This document shows, piece after piece, positions 41,103 to 50,703 of a stretch of DNA of 64,000 bases. How positions within the stretch are numbered: position 1 is the first letter of the stretch; each line of letters begins with the position of its first letter. Origin of the DNA: CAKZNE01 sp040222435 (GTDB lineage Bacteria; Bacteroidota; Bacteroidia; Flavobacteriales; Schleiferiaceae); assembly GCA_965212245.1 (NCBI GenBank), contig OZ243107.1, positions 2,976,001-3,040,000 on the forward strand, given 5' to 3'. A program made the position numbers and the translations under genes. The notes under the pieces are model-generated. The model was not told where the DNA came from, did no database searches, and was given only the letters and a program-made list of their open reading frames with translations.

Positions 41103-41135
41103 CTTTAACACTATACACTATGGATAGTGTTAAAG
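41103..41135. repeat. 12-bp inverted repeat near the right island edge
   Basis: CTTTAACACTAT (41103-41114) and ATAGTGTTAAAG (41124-41135) are perfect complements with a 9-nt loop. There is no T tract on either side, so it is not a classical terminator. It lies 68 bp beyond the end of the flavoprotein gene. Confidence 0.55.
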
Positions 41136-41202
41136 CAAATCACCTGCTAAGAAAGCTGGCTGTGCGCCTGAAATGGAGTGCCGCAGGCGGTCAAAACTTT
41201 CT

Positions 41203-42420
41203 TCACTGTAGCTGGCCGGCTATAAAACCGGTGGTCCAGGCAGCCTGAAAATTGTAGCCTCCGGTAATAGCGTCAATATCCAGTACTTCACCGGCAAAAT
41301 AGAGATTGGCACACGCTTTACTCTGCATGGTGTTCATATCAATACTTTGCAGGCTCACCCCGCCACAGCTTACAAACTCTTCTTTAAAAGTGGTTTTACC
41401 GCTTACGGTATACACATCATTGGTTAGGATGCTCACCAATTGATTCAAGGCTTTAGCGCCCAGCTCACCGCCTCTTTTACCGGGTGCAATGTTCCTTTTT
41501 TCCAGCAGGAAGAGCCATAGCCGTTCCGGTAAAGAGAAGGGTCTGAGGTTGGCCAGTATTTTTTTAGGGTGTCGGGCGATCAGCTCCGTTAGCTTCTCCT
41601 TAACCACTTCATTATTAATCTCATTGACCCAGTTTACCTGTACTTTAAAATTATACTGCCATGCACTGAGCTGGCGGGCGCCAAAAGCTGATAGCTTTAA
41701 AACAGCCGGGCCACTCATGCCCCAATGAGTGATCAGCAGCGGGCCCTGGGATTTTAGTTTGGTGCCCTGAATTTGGACCAAAGTATTTTCACCCACCACA
41801 CCCATAAGTTGGGTAATGGCTTCGGCTGGCATATTAAAGGTAAAGAGGGAAGGCACCGGGCTCTCAATGTGGTGGCCTAAGTCTTCCAGCCATTGCAGGC
41901 CCGATCTTTTAGGGCTGCCGCCACTGGCTACAATTACCTTGTCAAATAGTTCGGTGGGCTGTGTACCCGTCCTAAAATCCAGTTGCAGGCGCTGGTCTTC
42001 CCTTACCTTAATACGGCTCACCGCTGTACCGGTTTTAATGGCTACACCCAGCTTACGGGCTTCATTTATAAAACAATCTATAATGCTTTGAGAACTGTGC
42101 GAGGCGGGAAAAACGCGCTGGTCATCTTCTACTATAAGCGGAACGCCCCTGGACTCAAACCATTGCATGGTATGGGTGGTATTAAAACGATGAAAGGCTT
42201 TTTTCAGTTTTTTACCTCCACGGGGATAGGCTTCGCATAGCGTGCTTACAGAGCTGCAGCCATTGGTGACATTACACCGCCCTCCGCCAGATACTTTTAC
42301 CTTGGCCAGAAGCTTCTGCGACTTCTCAAAAACCGTAACCCGGGCGTGCGGATGATTTTCCTTTACCGCTAAGGCCGAAAAAAAACCGGCTGCACCACCA
42401 CCTATAATTGCCACATTCAT
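41203..42420 (-). CDS. HI0933-like flavoprotein (FAD-dependent oxidoreductase)
   Basis: A 405-residue cytoplasmic flavoprotein of the HI0933/YhiN family. The FAD-binding motif is VAIIGGGAAGFFSAL, followed by the family hallmark KVSGGGRCNVTNG, then VIVASGGSPKRSG in the middle and the C-terminal FAD loop LYFAGEVLDIDAITGGYNFQAAWTTG. The physiological substrate is unknown; relatives are annotated as aminoacetone oxidases. Length and motifs are complete. It is the first core-type gene to the right of the island. Confidence 0.93.
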   Translation of the reverse strand: MNVAIIGGGAAGFFSALAVKENHPHARVTVFEKSQKLLAKVKVSGGGRCNVTNGCSSVSTLCEAYPRGGKKLKKAFHRFNTTHTMQWFESRGVPLIVEDDQRVFPASHSSQSIIDCFINEARKLGVAIKTGTAVSRIKVREDQRLQLDFRTGTQPTELFDKVIVASGGSPKRSGLQWLEDLGHHIESPVPSLFTFNMPAEAITQLMGVVGENTLVQIQGTKLKSQGPLLITHWGMSGPAVLKLSAFGARQLSAWQYNFKVQVNWVNEINNEVVKEKLTELIARHPKKILANLRPFSLPERLWLFLLEKRNIAPGKRGGELGAKALNQLVSILTNDVYTVSGKTTFKEEFVSCGGVSLQSIDMNTMQSKACANLYFAGEVLDIDAITGGYNFQAAWTTGFIAGQLQ

Positions 42421-42462
42421 TGTAACCGAAGTTTAGTAAAGGAAAATAGTTTGCTGATTCAT

Positions 42463-43023
42463 TTACTGCGTTTGCGCCAGGTCTCTAACCGAAACCCCGT
42501 TAATCACTACATCAGATAGCACGGCATCCCCGTTCTTTATATACACCAGAGCATAAGTTATTTGGCTGCTATCCTGCAAAGCCTGCCGGTAAGCTTTTTC
42601 AGCGCGGGGCGCTTTGTGCTCTTCCATATAAAAACGGTCAAAGGGGTAGTCCAGGCTTACACTTCCGGGGCCTGTTGCGCTTACGGTAGTTTTAATAAAA
42701 TTCCCTTCTTCTGCAAAAGCTTCTTTAGATACCGCTTTTATATGAGCAAAGCCCAGGGAATCAGCAGTAATAAGGGCGTAAACTGTTTCATTGCGGATCC
42801 AGTTTTCAGGATCTTCTACATCTATAGTGTTGTTTTCATAACTGAGTGTAATGTATTTTCCCCTGAAAGGATCCGTAGGATCAAGCGGTGCGGTGCGGAA
42901 TTTATGCGCTATACCGCTTTCCAGTACCTCCGTTTTATTGAGTATCATGCGGGCCGGAATATACCATTGCAACAGGGCCATACCCACAAATGCTATCAGT
43001 ACTATAAGCTTAGTCTGATTCAT
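42463..43023 (-). CDS. GDYXXLXY-domain membrane-anchored protein
   Basis: A 186-residue protein with one N-terminal hydrophobic helix (LIVLIAFVGMALLQWYIPA) and an extracytoplasmic domain carrying DPFRGKYITLSY, the GDYXXLXY-type motif, and later YALVYIKNGDAVLSDVVING. These proteins are commonly encoded next to DUF2157 proteins, as here. I chose ATG 43023, which overlaps the DUF2157 stop by 14 bp; a non-ATG start at 43059 would overlap it further. Function unknown. Confidence 0.85.
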   Translation of the reverse strand: MNQTKLIVLIAFVGMALLQWYIPARMILNKTEVLESGIAHKFRTAPLDPTDPFRGKYITLSYENNTIDVEDPENWIRNETVYALITADSLGFAHIKAVSKEAFAEEGNFIKTTVSATGPGSVSLDYPFDRFYMEEHKAPRAEKAYRQALQDSSQITYALVYIKNGDAVLSDVVINGVSVRDLAQTQ

Positions 43024-44296
43024 GCTTTCGTTTTTTAAGGGTATAATAGTTGGCGGCAAAAAAACCTATGCCTACGGTTACAAAAAGGATTCCGCGCACT
43101 ACAAAGCTCAGATCACGATCAAAAAAGCGGCATATGGCCAGTACGCTGATAATTAAGAGCCCGTAATTCAATAGGCCTAAATGATCTTGCCGCACACCAT
43201 TCCTGAGGGTAAGAATACCAATGACCAGTACATAGGCATTGATCAGCAGGGTGGCAAAAGCGGAAAACGTACCTATTATAAAAGTTGGAATGAACAGGAG
43301 AAATATAAATGCCATGGGCTTTGTGCTTACGGAAGGATTCACTCTTATGTTTCTGAACAGAAGGCTGGTGGCCATGATGGTGAGTATTCCTGAAACCAGA
43401 AACTCCGGAGTGGTTATAATTTCATCAAGTGAAAAGGTCTTTGCCCGGAGGTCTTCCCAAAACCAGTCAAAGCTCAGTACCATTAAAAGCACGGTGGTAC
43501 CAGCCGCTCCTAATACTTTGTAGCCGTTGCTGGCGGGCTTCAGTTTTTCGAAAAACGCCAGTTTACCTACGAGGTAGAAAAGGCCGAACAGGCTGAAATA
43601 AGCTACAAACATCAACTCTTCGTCCTTATGGGCCACGGTACCTAAGGCAATGGTTAGAGACAAAGGAATGATCCAGTTGTGGAAGCTTACAAAGTTACTC
43701 TGTGGTTTTTTAATACATAAGCGGTAATAATGGGGGAGAACCGCCAATAGCATGAGCCCGTATACATAGGAAGGAGAGGAGGGGAAAGACCAATATCCCG
43801 TTTCGGTAGCGTAAAAGCTTATACCTATAATATACAGCAGTGAACTTACGGAAGACTGCATCACATACACCAATGGCAAACCCAAAAGCAAGCAGCTTAG
43901 CAGGAACGAATGGAGGTCACCCGGTATATGATAAATCTGACCAATAAGAGAAATGCAGGCACCAATGGACAGGAAGAGAAAGGCTGATCCACCTTCGCGC
44001 CAGGCCGTGGTATTGCGTTTTTTAAGCAGGGCATAGGCACAAATACCCTGTCCGCTAAGCAGGGGTATAAAGGCCAGTATGGTTTTTACAGTCAGTGAAA
44101 GCTGATCCCAGTTATGGGCAATGATGAGGATAATGCCCAGGCCCACCAGTATAGCCCCCAGAATACCAAAGACAATAAATAAGGGGTTGGTGGCAGCCTC
44201 ATCCCGGTTTTGGTAATACGTACGGATGCGGTCAGCCGTATCAGGAGTGATGACTCCTGCTTTTATCAATTCCGGAATTTCTTTAGGTAAACTCAT
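43010..44296 (-). CDS. DUF2157 multi-spanning membrane protein
   Basis: A 428-residue integral membrane protein. The soluble N-terminal part (SLPKEIPELIKAGVITPDTADRIRTYY) is the DUF2157 opening, then about 12 hydrophobic segments follow (for example FIVFGILGAILVGLGIILI and LILISVLAI-type helices). It ends with a basic tail (LKKRKHESD). ATG 44296 begins the conserved N-terminus; an upstream non-ATG start at 44347 would add an unrelated 17 residues. It is the partner of the GDYXXLXY gene downstream. Function unknown. Confidence 0.87.
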   Translation of the reverse strand: MSLPKEIPELIKAGVITPDTADRIRTYYQNRDEAATNPLFIVFGILGAILVGLGIILIIAHNWDQLSLTVKTILAFIPLLSGQGICAYALLKKRNTTAWREGGSAFLFLSIGACISLIGQIYHIPGDLHSFLLSCLLLGLPLVYVMQSSVSSLLYIIGISFYATETGYWSFPSSPSYVYGLMLLAVLPHYYRLCIKKPQSNFVSFHNWIIPLSLTIALGTVAHKDEELMFVAYFSLFGLFYLVGKLAFFEKLKPASNGYKVLGAAGTTVLLMVLSFDWFWEDLRAKTFSLDEIITTPEFLVSGILTIMATSLLFRNIRVNPSVSTKPMAFIFLLFIPTFIIGTFSAFATLLINAYVLVIGILTLRNGVRQDHLGLLNYGLLIISVLAICRFFDRDLSFVVRGILFVTVGIGFFAANYYTLKKRKHESD

Positions 44297-44584
44297 GTTG
44301 GTTAAGTCCGGTTTACAGGCTAATGATTCTGAGGCCGCAAAATACAAATATCCCGGGTGCGGGACGTTGATCCTGCGATCTACAAACGAAGGTTGAAGTT
44401 TATAAGTCCTGGTTTGGGTTTATAGCAAAGGCTGCCGGAAAGTAATAGGGTTTATCTACTGCGATGGGTGTACATAGATAAGTGCAACGGAATCTATATC
44501 CAGGCGTAAATAAATGGGGTGGATCTACATAGCCTAACTCTCACCTTTTGCAATTATGCAGTATGAAGAGACAAACCAATAATA

Positions 44585-45526
44585 TCAACTACCCGCAGGC
44601 TCTTTTTTCCGGGAAAGCACCAGTTTATAATACCCCAGATAACCCTGTTCAATAAAATAGGCCGAAGTAAGCCCCGCAGCCACCTGTTTTACAAACTCCA
44701 GCGGCAGTATTTTCAAGCGGGTCAGGGCTTTCAGAACAGAAGGGAAACGGAGGGCCTTGAAGGCACCCTTTTGGAAAGTCTGCATATTGGGCAGTACATT
44801 TTCACTGTATTCGGTCATTTCCTCAATGTTCATAAAACTCAGTTTCTCTGAATTTACAATGGAGTCAAGGCTGTAAAACTGTTCCAGGGCAAAACCCCAA
44901 AGCAATAAATTATAAGCTTTTAAAGAAGCCTCATCCGTTAAAGGATCATTTGTTTTCCGGAGACCGTCAAATACCACCAGTTTTCCGTTTTCGGTAAGGA
45001 GCTTTGAGTAGCGCTCCAGTACACCGGCCATATCCTGTGAATGGCAAAGGGTTTCCACGGCAAAGATCAGATCGTAGCGTTGATCGGTGTGAGACGGCTT
45101 ATCAAAACTATCCTGGTAAAAAGAAGCGTTGGACAGTTTCTTTGTGTTTTCCCGGGCTCTTTCCACATTACTGGCCGTAAGGTCAATACCCGTAAAATTT
45201 ACGTTCGGATTTTTTTCGGCCAGGTAGCGGGTATTAAAGCCCATACCAAAACCAAGCTCCAGCACATTGGAATACTTATGCTGCGCTATGAGTTCGTCAA
45301 CAAACTGCGCCTGGTACTGCAATTTATGCAGGTGGGGCACCCCGTTTGAAAACGAAACGGGAACGTGCATGGCTCCCTCCGGAGAATGGAATTTCCGGTA
45401 AAAAAAAGAGGATTTTGTGTAATAGGAACGGATCACTTGTTCCGAAATTCCCTCACCGTGGATAGTATCTGCACCAACAATGTTGTAAATTCTTTGGCAA
45501 TGATCAGCCAGCATAGTTGTATTCAT
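44585..45526 (-). CDS. SAM-dependent methyltransferase
   Basis: A 313-residue class I methyltransferase. The SAM motif is VLELGFGMGFNTRYLA, then FTGIDLTASNVERAREN, the acidic YDLIFAVETLCHSQDM and LLTENGKLVVFDGL. The AVETLCHS block recalls sterol/tocopherol-type enzymes and the similar block in the gene at 16775. ATG 45526 is preferred over a TTG at 45547. A C-terminal segment (VKQVAAGLTSAYFIEQGYLGYYKLVL) may be membrane-associated. Acceptor unknown. About 290 bp without a gene lie to its left. Confidence 0.86.
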   Translation of the reverse strand: MNTTMLADHCQRIYNIVGADTIHGEGISEQVIRSYYTKSSFFYRKFHSPEGAMHVPVSFSNGVPHLHKLQYQAQFVDELIAQHKYSNVLELGFGMGFNTRYLAEKNPNVNFTGIDLTASNVERARENTKKLSNASFYQDSFDKPSHTDQRYDLIFAVETLCHSQDMAGVLERYSKLLTENGKLVVFDGLRKTNDPLTDEASLKAYNLLLWGFALEQFYSLDSIVNSEKLSFMNIEEMTEYSENVLPNMQTFQKGAFKALRFPSVLKALTRLKILPLEFVKQVAAGLTSAYFIEQGYLGYYKLVLSRKKEPAGS

Positions 45527-45619
45527 AAGCAATGGGATGGGCTCCAAATCGTAACAGCGTGTAAATCTAAGGTGGTTTTATAGAATAAGGGGCTTCTCAA
45601 ACTGAAAACTGAACAAGAA

Positions 45620-45641
45620 GTCATGCTGAGCGCAGTGGAAG
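45620..45641. repeat. Possible dispersed intergenic repeat
   Basis: GTCATGCTGAGCGCAGTGGA resembles short intergenic repeats (GTCATGCTGAGCG...) seen in many Bacteroidota genomes. Only one copy is in this window, so it cannot be confirmed from this sequence. Confidence 0.3.
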
Positions 45642-45656
45642 TGCGGCTTCTGGCTT

Positions 45657-46628
45657 TTAGGGTTTGGCGTACACCCCAAATACAAAGTCATCGGAATGAT
45701 CTTGTAAGAAAACATCTTCCACTTCAAAGCATTTACGCAGCCAGGCTTTGGCTTGAGGGTCATCATCGGTACAGAAGTTATGAGCAATGTCTTTTAACAA
45801 GAGGTGCAGTATATTACCACCCAGTGGCTTTTCTTCCACTACCTTAAAATGGGCATGAGTGGCGGGTAGTATCTGTTCTGAGTTTATGGACTCCGAAGGA
45901 TCAGAAAGTATCATTCTAAAAATGCCCGGCCGTGACACATTGCGTTTTATGAAAGGCGTATGGAGAATTTGCCGGTAGTTTTCCGGTAGCTGTTTCAGCA
46001 TTTTACGGCTGGCCCTTAATTGTGCCTTAGTCCATTGGAGGCGGGCAGGCCCTACAAATTCATTTAGAACCAGATAACCATCCGGTTTAAGCACCGGTAA
46101 TACAAAGGCTTTATAAATGGCTTCAAAATCCTGAAAGTGGTGCAGACTCTGGTGGAAAAGCACTATATCGTAGCTCTCCGGAACATTGAGCTCGCTGAAG
46201 TCCCGTACTTCAAAGCGGCAGTTGGTCAGACCTTTTGCTTCAGCTTTTTTTTGGGCCTGTGTAACAAGGGCAGGAGCCAGGTCCACCCCATGCACCAGCT
46301 CAAAAGGTCCATGTTCCGCAAAGTAAAGTTCATGGCTGGCACTGCCGCAGCCTATGGAAAGTAGTTTCAGGCCAGTGCGCCCTTTCAGGTAGGTATTAAT
46401 TACGTATTGCTCGTAGGGAAGCTGAGGATCACCACTGGCCATTTGGTTTAGCCGTTCGCGTACCTCGGGTATCATGTTCCAGATGGAGATGGAAAAATCA
46501 TGGTTAAAGGTATTACGGGTACGCATTTTAGAGCTAAGTCCCAAACGGGTCCATACAGACTGCCATCCACGCTGATACGCACGGATCATTACGTCACCAA
46601 GATCGCCTTTGGAAAAATAGGTTTTCAT
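45657..46628 (-). CDS. SAM-dependent methyltransferase with N- and C-terminal extensions
   Basis: A 323-residue protein. After about 90 N-terminal residues comes a class I methyltransferase domain: LKLLSIGCGSASHELYFAE, GVDLAPALVTQAQKKA, YDIVLFHQSLHHFQDFE and LKPDGYLVLNEFVG. A C-terminal region (GGNILHLLLKDIAHNFCTDDD, DDFVFGVYAK) closes the protein. Acceptor unknown. It is divergent from the SGNH hydrolase and lies 110 bp before the other methyltransferase on the same strand. The two may act on related surface or lipid products, but they are not close paralogues. Confidence 0.86.
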   Translation of the reverse strand: MKTYFSKGDLGDVMIRAYQRGWQSVWTRLGLSSKMRTRNTFNHDFSISIWNMIPEVRERLNQMASGDPQLPYEQYVINTYLKGRTGLKLLSIGCGSASHELYFAEHGPFELVHGVDLAPALVTQAQKKAEAKGLTNCRFEVRDFSELNVPESYDIVLFHQSLHHFQDFEAIYKAFVLPVLKPDGYLVLNEFVGPARLQWTKAQLRASRKMLKQLPENYRQILHTPFIKRNVSRPGIFRMILSDPSESINSEQILPATHAHFKVVEEKPLGGNILHLLLKDIAHNFCTDDDPQAKAWLRKCFEVEDVFLQDHSDDFVFGVYAKP

Positions 46629-46685
46629 GCTTTATTCAAGTTCACAATAATACAACCTTCTGCCGGGACATCCCGTATATAAAGC

Positions 46686-47399
46686 ATGTTACGAACTACG
46701 CTTATTATACTCAGCTTTTGGGTATGGGCTTGTGCCCCGGATGATAAAGAGACTTTTAACACAGGTATTTACCGCGGACATAAACCGGTGGGAAAAAGTT
46801 TTACCTACCTGGCTTTAGGCGACAGTTACACCATTGGTACGGCTATAGGCGAAGAAAATAGTTACGCCTCTCTTTTGGCGGATTCATTAGAACACCATGA
46901 CTCGGTGAGTAGTGTGGAGTTGGATATTATAGCCCGTAACGGATGGACCACTACCAATTTGTTAAACGCTTTGGATAATGAAAAGCCTGCTCATGATTAC
47001 GATCTCGTAAGCTTGCTTATAGGGGTAAACAACCAGTACCAGGGACAAAGTAAGCTTATATACCGCAATGAGTTCACCACTCTGTTGGAACAGACTATAC
47101 AATACGCAGGAGGAGACACCACTCGTATTGTGGTATTGAGTGTTCCTGATTGGGGTGCCACCCCGGCCGGGGCTGCTGACAGAAGTACTATAGCCACAGA
47201 TGTGGATGCCTTTAATGCGATCAATAAAGAAGTAGCAGAAGCCATGCACGTGACGTATGTGGATATTACTCCGGTAAGTCGCACGGCTACAGGCCGTACA
47301 GAGTTGGTTGCTTCGGACCAGCTTCATTTTTCTGCTGAAATGCATGCCCTATGGCTTAGCTTACTGTATGATCCGGCTGTATATGCAATGCTTCCTTAA
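46686..47399 (+). CDS. SGNH/GDSL hydrolase, exported
   Basis: A 237-residue esterase-type enzyme. The N-terminus is hydrophobic with WACA (Cys16) and may be a lipoprotein signal. The four SGNH blocks are visible: ALGDSYTIG (Ser), the ARNGWTT Gly region, LIGVNNQYQG (Asn) and SDQLHFSAEMH (Asp-His). Probable substrates are acyl or acetyl esters of lipids or polysaccharides in the envelope. It ends in a hairpin terminator that includes the stop codon. The gene is monocistronic by context. Confidence 0.9.
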   Translation: MLRTTLIILSFWVWACAPDDKETFNTGIYRGHKPVGKSFTYLALGDSYTIGTAIGEENSYASLLADSLEHHDSVSSVELDIIARNGWTTTNLLNALDNEKPAHDYDLVSLLIGVNNQYQGQSKLIYRNEFTTLLEQTIQYAGGDTTRIVVLSVPDWGATPAGAADRSTIATDVDAFNAINKEVAEAMHVTYVDITPVSRTATGRTELVASDQLHFSAEMHALWLSLLYDPAVYAMLP

Positions 47400-47424
47400 G
47401 CTTGCATAGTTTTTGTTTCTTTGA
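47382..47424 (+). terminator. Terminator after the SGNH hydrolase
   Basis: TATGCAA (47382-47388) pairs with TTGCATA (47402-47408), extended by an inner GC pair, and is followed by a T-rich tract (GTTTTTGTTTCTTTG). The stop codon lies in the loop. Confidence 0.5.
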
Positions 47425-47442
47425 GCGACAGATCTTTTTACG

Positions 47443-49341
47443 ATGCAGAAGAAATTCCTTTTAGGGCTTGTAATGAGCCTGTTTTGTTCCCTTTTAACAG
47501 CCCAGTCCAACCGCTCGGTAAAGTATTTTAACAAGGCCCGTGAAGCTGTGGCCAATGATGAGTACCAGGATGCGAAGGAATATCTTGAAAAAGCTATAGA
47601 AGACAGTCCTGATTATACCGAAGCTCTTCTTTTTGCGGCTGATCTGTACCGCAAGGAAAACAAACTGGATAAGGCACTGGGCTATTACGAAAAAGTAATG
47701 CGCAGCAACCCGCCTTATTATACCTTTCTTTTTTACGGACAAACCTTATTTGCCGCTGGTAAGTATACAGAAGCTGTTAAGGCGCTGAATACGTATCAGC
47801 AAAGCCCCCGGGCCAATCCAAAATACGCTGGTGAAGTGCAGCAGCTCATTGATAATTCCAATTTTGCCCTGCAATCCAGGTCGCAGCCTAAGCCCTATAA
47901 CCCGGAAAACATGGGCAAGGAGATAAATACCGATCAGATGGAGTATTTCCCTTCCGTTTCCGCAGATGGGAATACCTTGGTGTTTACCCACCGTAATATG
48001 GAAGGTGCCAAAACCGATGAAGACTTTTGGATAAGCCAGCGCGACAGCAGCAGTGCCCCGTGGAAGAAAGCTCAACCCTTACGCGGATTCCTGAATACAG
48101 AACTCAATGAAGGCGCACAGGCCCTTACTTCAGACGGCAACATTATTTATTTTGCCGCCTGTGAAAGGCGGGATGGCTTTGGGTCTTGCGATATTTATGC
48201 TTCCTTTTACCAGGGTGAAGGTATTTGGAGCAAACCCGTAAACCTGGGTGATAGTGTAAACTCCCGGGTGTGGGACAGCCAGCCCTCTATTTCATCAGAC
48301 GGTAAAACCCTCTACTTTGTGCGGGGCCGCAGTAGTTACGATAAAAATATTGATATCTATTATGCAGAGCTTCGTCCCGATGGACGCTTTGGCAAGGCTA
48401 AACCTTTGCGTGGAAAGGTAAATACCGGTGGACAGGAAACATCTCCTTTTATACATTTTGACAACCAAAACCTGTATTTTTCTTCCAACGGGCATCCCGG
48501 GATGGGCGATCTGGATTTTTTTGTGTCCAGGCGACAGCCGGACGGCAGTTGGGGCAGCCCGGAAAACCTGGGTTATCCTATTAATACCGGAGGGCAGGAG
48601 TTCAGCCTGATTGTAGCCCCTGATGGAAAGACGGGTTATTTTGCCAGTGATGCGCTGGAAGGTGGATTGGGCTTGCTGGATCTCTATTCCTTTGAACTGC
48701 CCGAGGAGGTGCGCGCTATTGAAATTGCCTACATCTCCGGTAAGGTGACCAACAAAAAGACCGGTGCACCCATTGCTACAGATATTGACTTTACCGATAT
48801 TGATAGTGAACAGAAAATACTGACCGAGCGCAGCAGACGCAGTGGGAATTACTTTGCGGTATTGCCCGGTAATGCCGACTATGCCCTGAATATTCAGGCC
48901 GAGGGTTATTTGTTTTACTCCAGGAATTTTAGCCTGGCTACCCAAACCGCTGACCGGGCCTTTGAACTGAATGTGGAATTGATACCCATAGAAGTAGGGG
49001 AGCGCGTGAAGCTGGAGAACGTATTCTTTGCTACCGATTCCTATGAACTGGATACACGTTCCAATGCTGAGCTTAACGAGGTAGCCCGCTTTATGAAAGC
49101 CAACCCCAGTGTGAAAATAGCTTTAGAAGGACATACCGATAAGGAAGGTAATGCCGCCTATAATAAAACCCTGAGTGAGAAGCGTGCTCAATCTGTACGC
49201 ACCTACCTGGTGGAGCAGGGGATAGCCGCAGAACGGCTAATCGCCAAAGGTTATGGTGACACTCAGCCTGTGGCTACCAATGATACGGAAGAAGGTCGCC
49301 AGCTGAACCGCAGAACGGAGTTGAGGATTACGGGGTATTAG
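47443..49341 (+). CDS. TPR / PD40 propeller / CRD / OmpA protein, PorE-like architecture
   Basis: A 632-residue exported protein (signal peptide ends near LLTAQ, residue 21). Domains in order: TPR repeats (residues 25-140), a five- or six-bladed PD40/WD40-like propeller (about 155-420, with SVSADGNTLVFTHRNMEG, ALTSDGNIIYFAACERRDGFGSCDIYAS, SISSDGKTLYFVRG), a carboxypeptidase regulatory-like domain (about 430-510) and a C-terminal OmpA domain (NVFFATDSYELD, LEGHTDKEGN, NRRTELRI) that binds peptidoglycan. This is the layout of PorE, which anchors the T9SS to the cell wall. Bacteroidota carry several such paralogues and this one is not a lipoprotein, so PorE identity is unproven. Confidence 0.85.
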   Translation: MQKKFLLGLVMSLFCSLLTAQSNRSVKYFNKAREAVANDEYQDAKEYLEKAIEDSPDYTEALLFAADLYRKENKLDKALGYYEKVMRSNPPYYTFLFYGQTLFAAGKYTEAVKALNTYQQSPRANPKYAGEVQQLIDNSNFALQSRSQPKPYNPENMGKEINTDQMEYFPSVSADGNTLVFTHRNMEGAKTDEDFWISQRDSSSAPWKKAQPLRGFLNTELNEGAQALTSDGNIIYFAACERRDGFGSCDIYASFYQGEGIWSKPVNLGDSVNSRVWDSQPSISSDGKTLYFVRGRSSYDKNIDIYYAELRPDGRFGKAKPLRGKVNTGGQETSPFIHFDNQNLYFSSNGHPGMGDLDFFVSRRQPDGSWGSPENLGYPINTGGQEFSLIVAPDGKTGYFASDALEGGLGLLDLYSFELPEEVRAIEIAYISGKVTNKKTGAPIATDIDFTDIDSEQKILTERSRRSGNYFAVLPGNADYALNIQAEGYLFYSRNFSLATQTADRAFELNVELIPIEVGERVKLENVFFATDSYELDTRSNAELNEVARFMKANPSVKIALEGHTDKEGNAAYNKTLSEKRAQSVRTYLVEQGIAAERLIAKGYGDTQPVATNDTEEGRQLNRRTELRITGY

Positions 49342-49452
49342 AGAGGCTTAAACAGATCTGCAATACACGCCCTTTTAATAAGGTAATTAAGCTTGTTGTA
49401 AACAAGTTGCTTTTGGGGGTTTACGCAGAAAGATTGAGCAGACTTTACTTCA

Positions 49453-50703
49453 CTAAAAAATGTAATACGCCCCAACGCCCACCGAAGAACCGGTAAACAC
49501 CCCGGGCAGAGCCCAGGCTAGCAGGTTTTGCGTGCCTATGGTCAAACGGTAATGGTCGGCCAGTGTAACTACATAGGCGGCTTTTAAAGCTACCGTATTA
49601 AAACCACCGTAGGTTAGTTCGTTTCGTAAGCGATGATTTTCACCAAAGCTCCATAAAGCCCCGGCCCCAAAGCGGGGAATGTAAGCGGTGAGGTAACGGT
49701 ATTCCAACAATCCATAAAGCTCTTTGAGGTACTTTGCGTCTTTACAGGGCTTAGCCAGGCGCAACGAAAAGTGAAAAGGCATGACAGCGGCATAAGCATC
49801 CCGGTCATTACTAAATAATCCGTTTTGGATACGGTCGCGTTCGGAGGCTACCAGGCTGTCATTCAGGTCAAAAACACTTTCAAAGTTGGCTCCCTTAAAA
49901 CGGAAGGTAGAATCTACTTTGGTTTCGGAAAGCCCGGACCAGAAGATCACCCCCACATCTTCCAACAGGAAGTCCAGCCGGTATTTCTTTTTTTGCAGCG
50001 GGAGGCTCATTTCAAAACCGGTAGCTATACCCAAACCTCCAAAGGATAGATTACCAGTACCGGTTTCCCGCAAGGTGTAATCCAGTTCCGCATCTATATA
50101 CTCTCCATTGGGTTCGGTATATATCCGGGCTTTGTCCACAGCATAGGAGCTGTATTCATGGCCTGCCACAATGCCTATATCTACCTTATAGGGCAGTGAA
50201 TCATACACCGCTTCATAGCGGTATTTTAAATTGGTATACCACCAGTTTTCATAACGGGAGGGACCCAGATCAACCGTTTGGCCGGCAAAGCGTTTATTCC
50301 CGAAAAGAGCCAGGGCCAGAGCATTTTCTGAAAACCGGGCGCCTGTAAAAAAGCGATTCTCTATACTAAAATAGTTGCCCGGTTTATAAGCCCCCAGTAT
50401 GAAAAAGCCTGGTTGTTCATACGTAAGATCCAAATTTTGCCAATAACCAAAACGCAATCCACCGGAGGCCTGCGAAAGAATATCTTCTTTTAGGCCGGCC
50501 TCTAAAAAGCTGGCCCATGCCAAATCAAGAATTGAGGTAAAAGGTACTTTGGAATTTGCACCACCCAGTTCATATGAAAGACCAACCACAGCTGGTTTAG
50601 ATGTTAAAGCCAGTATTTGGGCGTTGGATAAAGTGTCTTGTTGTGCGCTGGCCACTCCTAAAACCAGCCAGCTAGCCAACAGGCTTACTACTATCTTTTT
50701 CAT
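49453..50703 (-). CDS. DUF5723-like outer-membrane barrel protein
   Basis: A 416-residue exported protein with a signal peptide (cleavage near GVASAQ, residue 21). It reads as a beta-barrel: alternating strands with aromatic girdles (GGLRFGYWQNLDLTYEQPGFFILGAYK, LEYRYLTAYIPRFGAGALW) and a C-terminus ending SVGVGAYYIF. The order of features matches the gene at 54605, and both look like DUF5723 proteins. It overlaps the 698-residue lipoprotein gene by 4 bp and must be co-translated with it. Probable role: outer-membrane partner of that lipoprotein. No function is known. Confidence 0.78.
   Translation of the reverse strand: MKKIVVSLLASWLVLGVASAQQDTLSNAQILALTSKPAVVGLSYELGGANSKVPFTSILDLAWASFLEAGLKEDILSQASGGLRFGYWQNLDLTYEQPGFFILGAYKPGNYFSIENRFFTGARFSENALALALFGNKRFAGQTVDLGPSRYENWWYTNLKYRYEAVYDSLPYKVDIGIVAGHEYSSYAVDKARIYTEPNGEYIDAELDYTLRETGTGNLSFGGLGIATGFEMSLPLQKKKYRLDFLLEDVGVIFWSGLSETKVDSTFRFKGANFESVFDLNDSLVASERDRIQNGLFSNDRDAYAAVMPFHFSLRLAKPCKDAKYLKELYGLLEYRYLTAYIPRFGAGALWSFGENHRLRNELTYGGFNTVALKAAYVVTLADHYRLTIGTQNLLAWALPGVFTGSSVGVGAYYIF

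Noticed and set aside
45620..45641. GTCATGCTGAGCG motif as a confirmed dispersed repeat
   Set aside because: Only one copy in the window; listed at low confidence as a feature but not as a finding.
48295..48945. 216-codon minus-strand frame inside the PorE-like gene
   Set aside because: Antisense shadow of a well-supported propeller/CRD region; no start context or motif of its own.
49392..49420. Hairpin CTTGTT/AACAAG after the PorE-like gene as a terminator
   Set aside because: The stem is only 6 bp and A/T-rich, with a short T run broken by GGGG; too weak to call.
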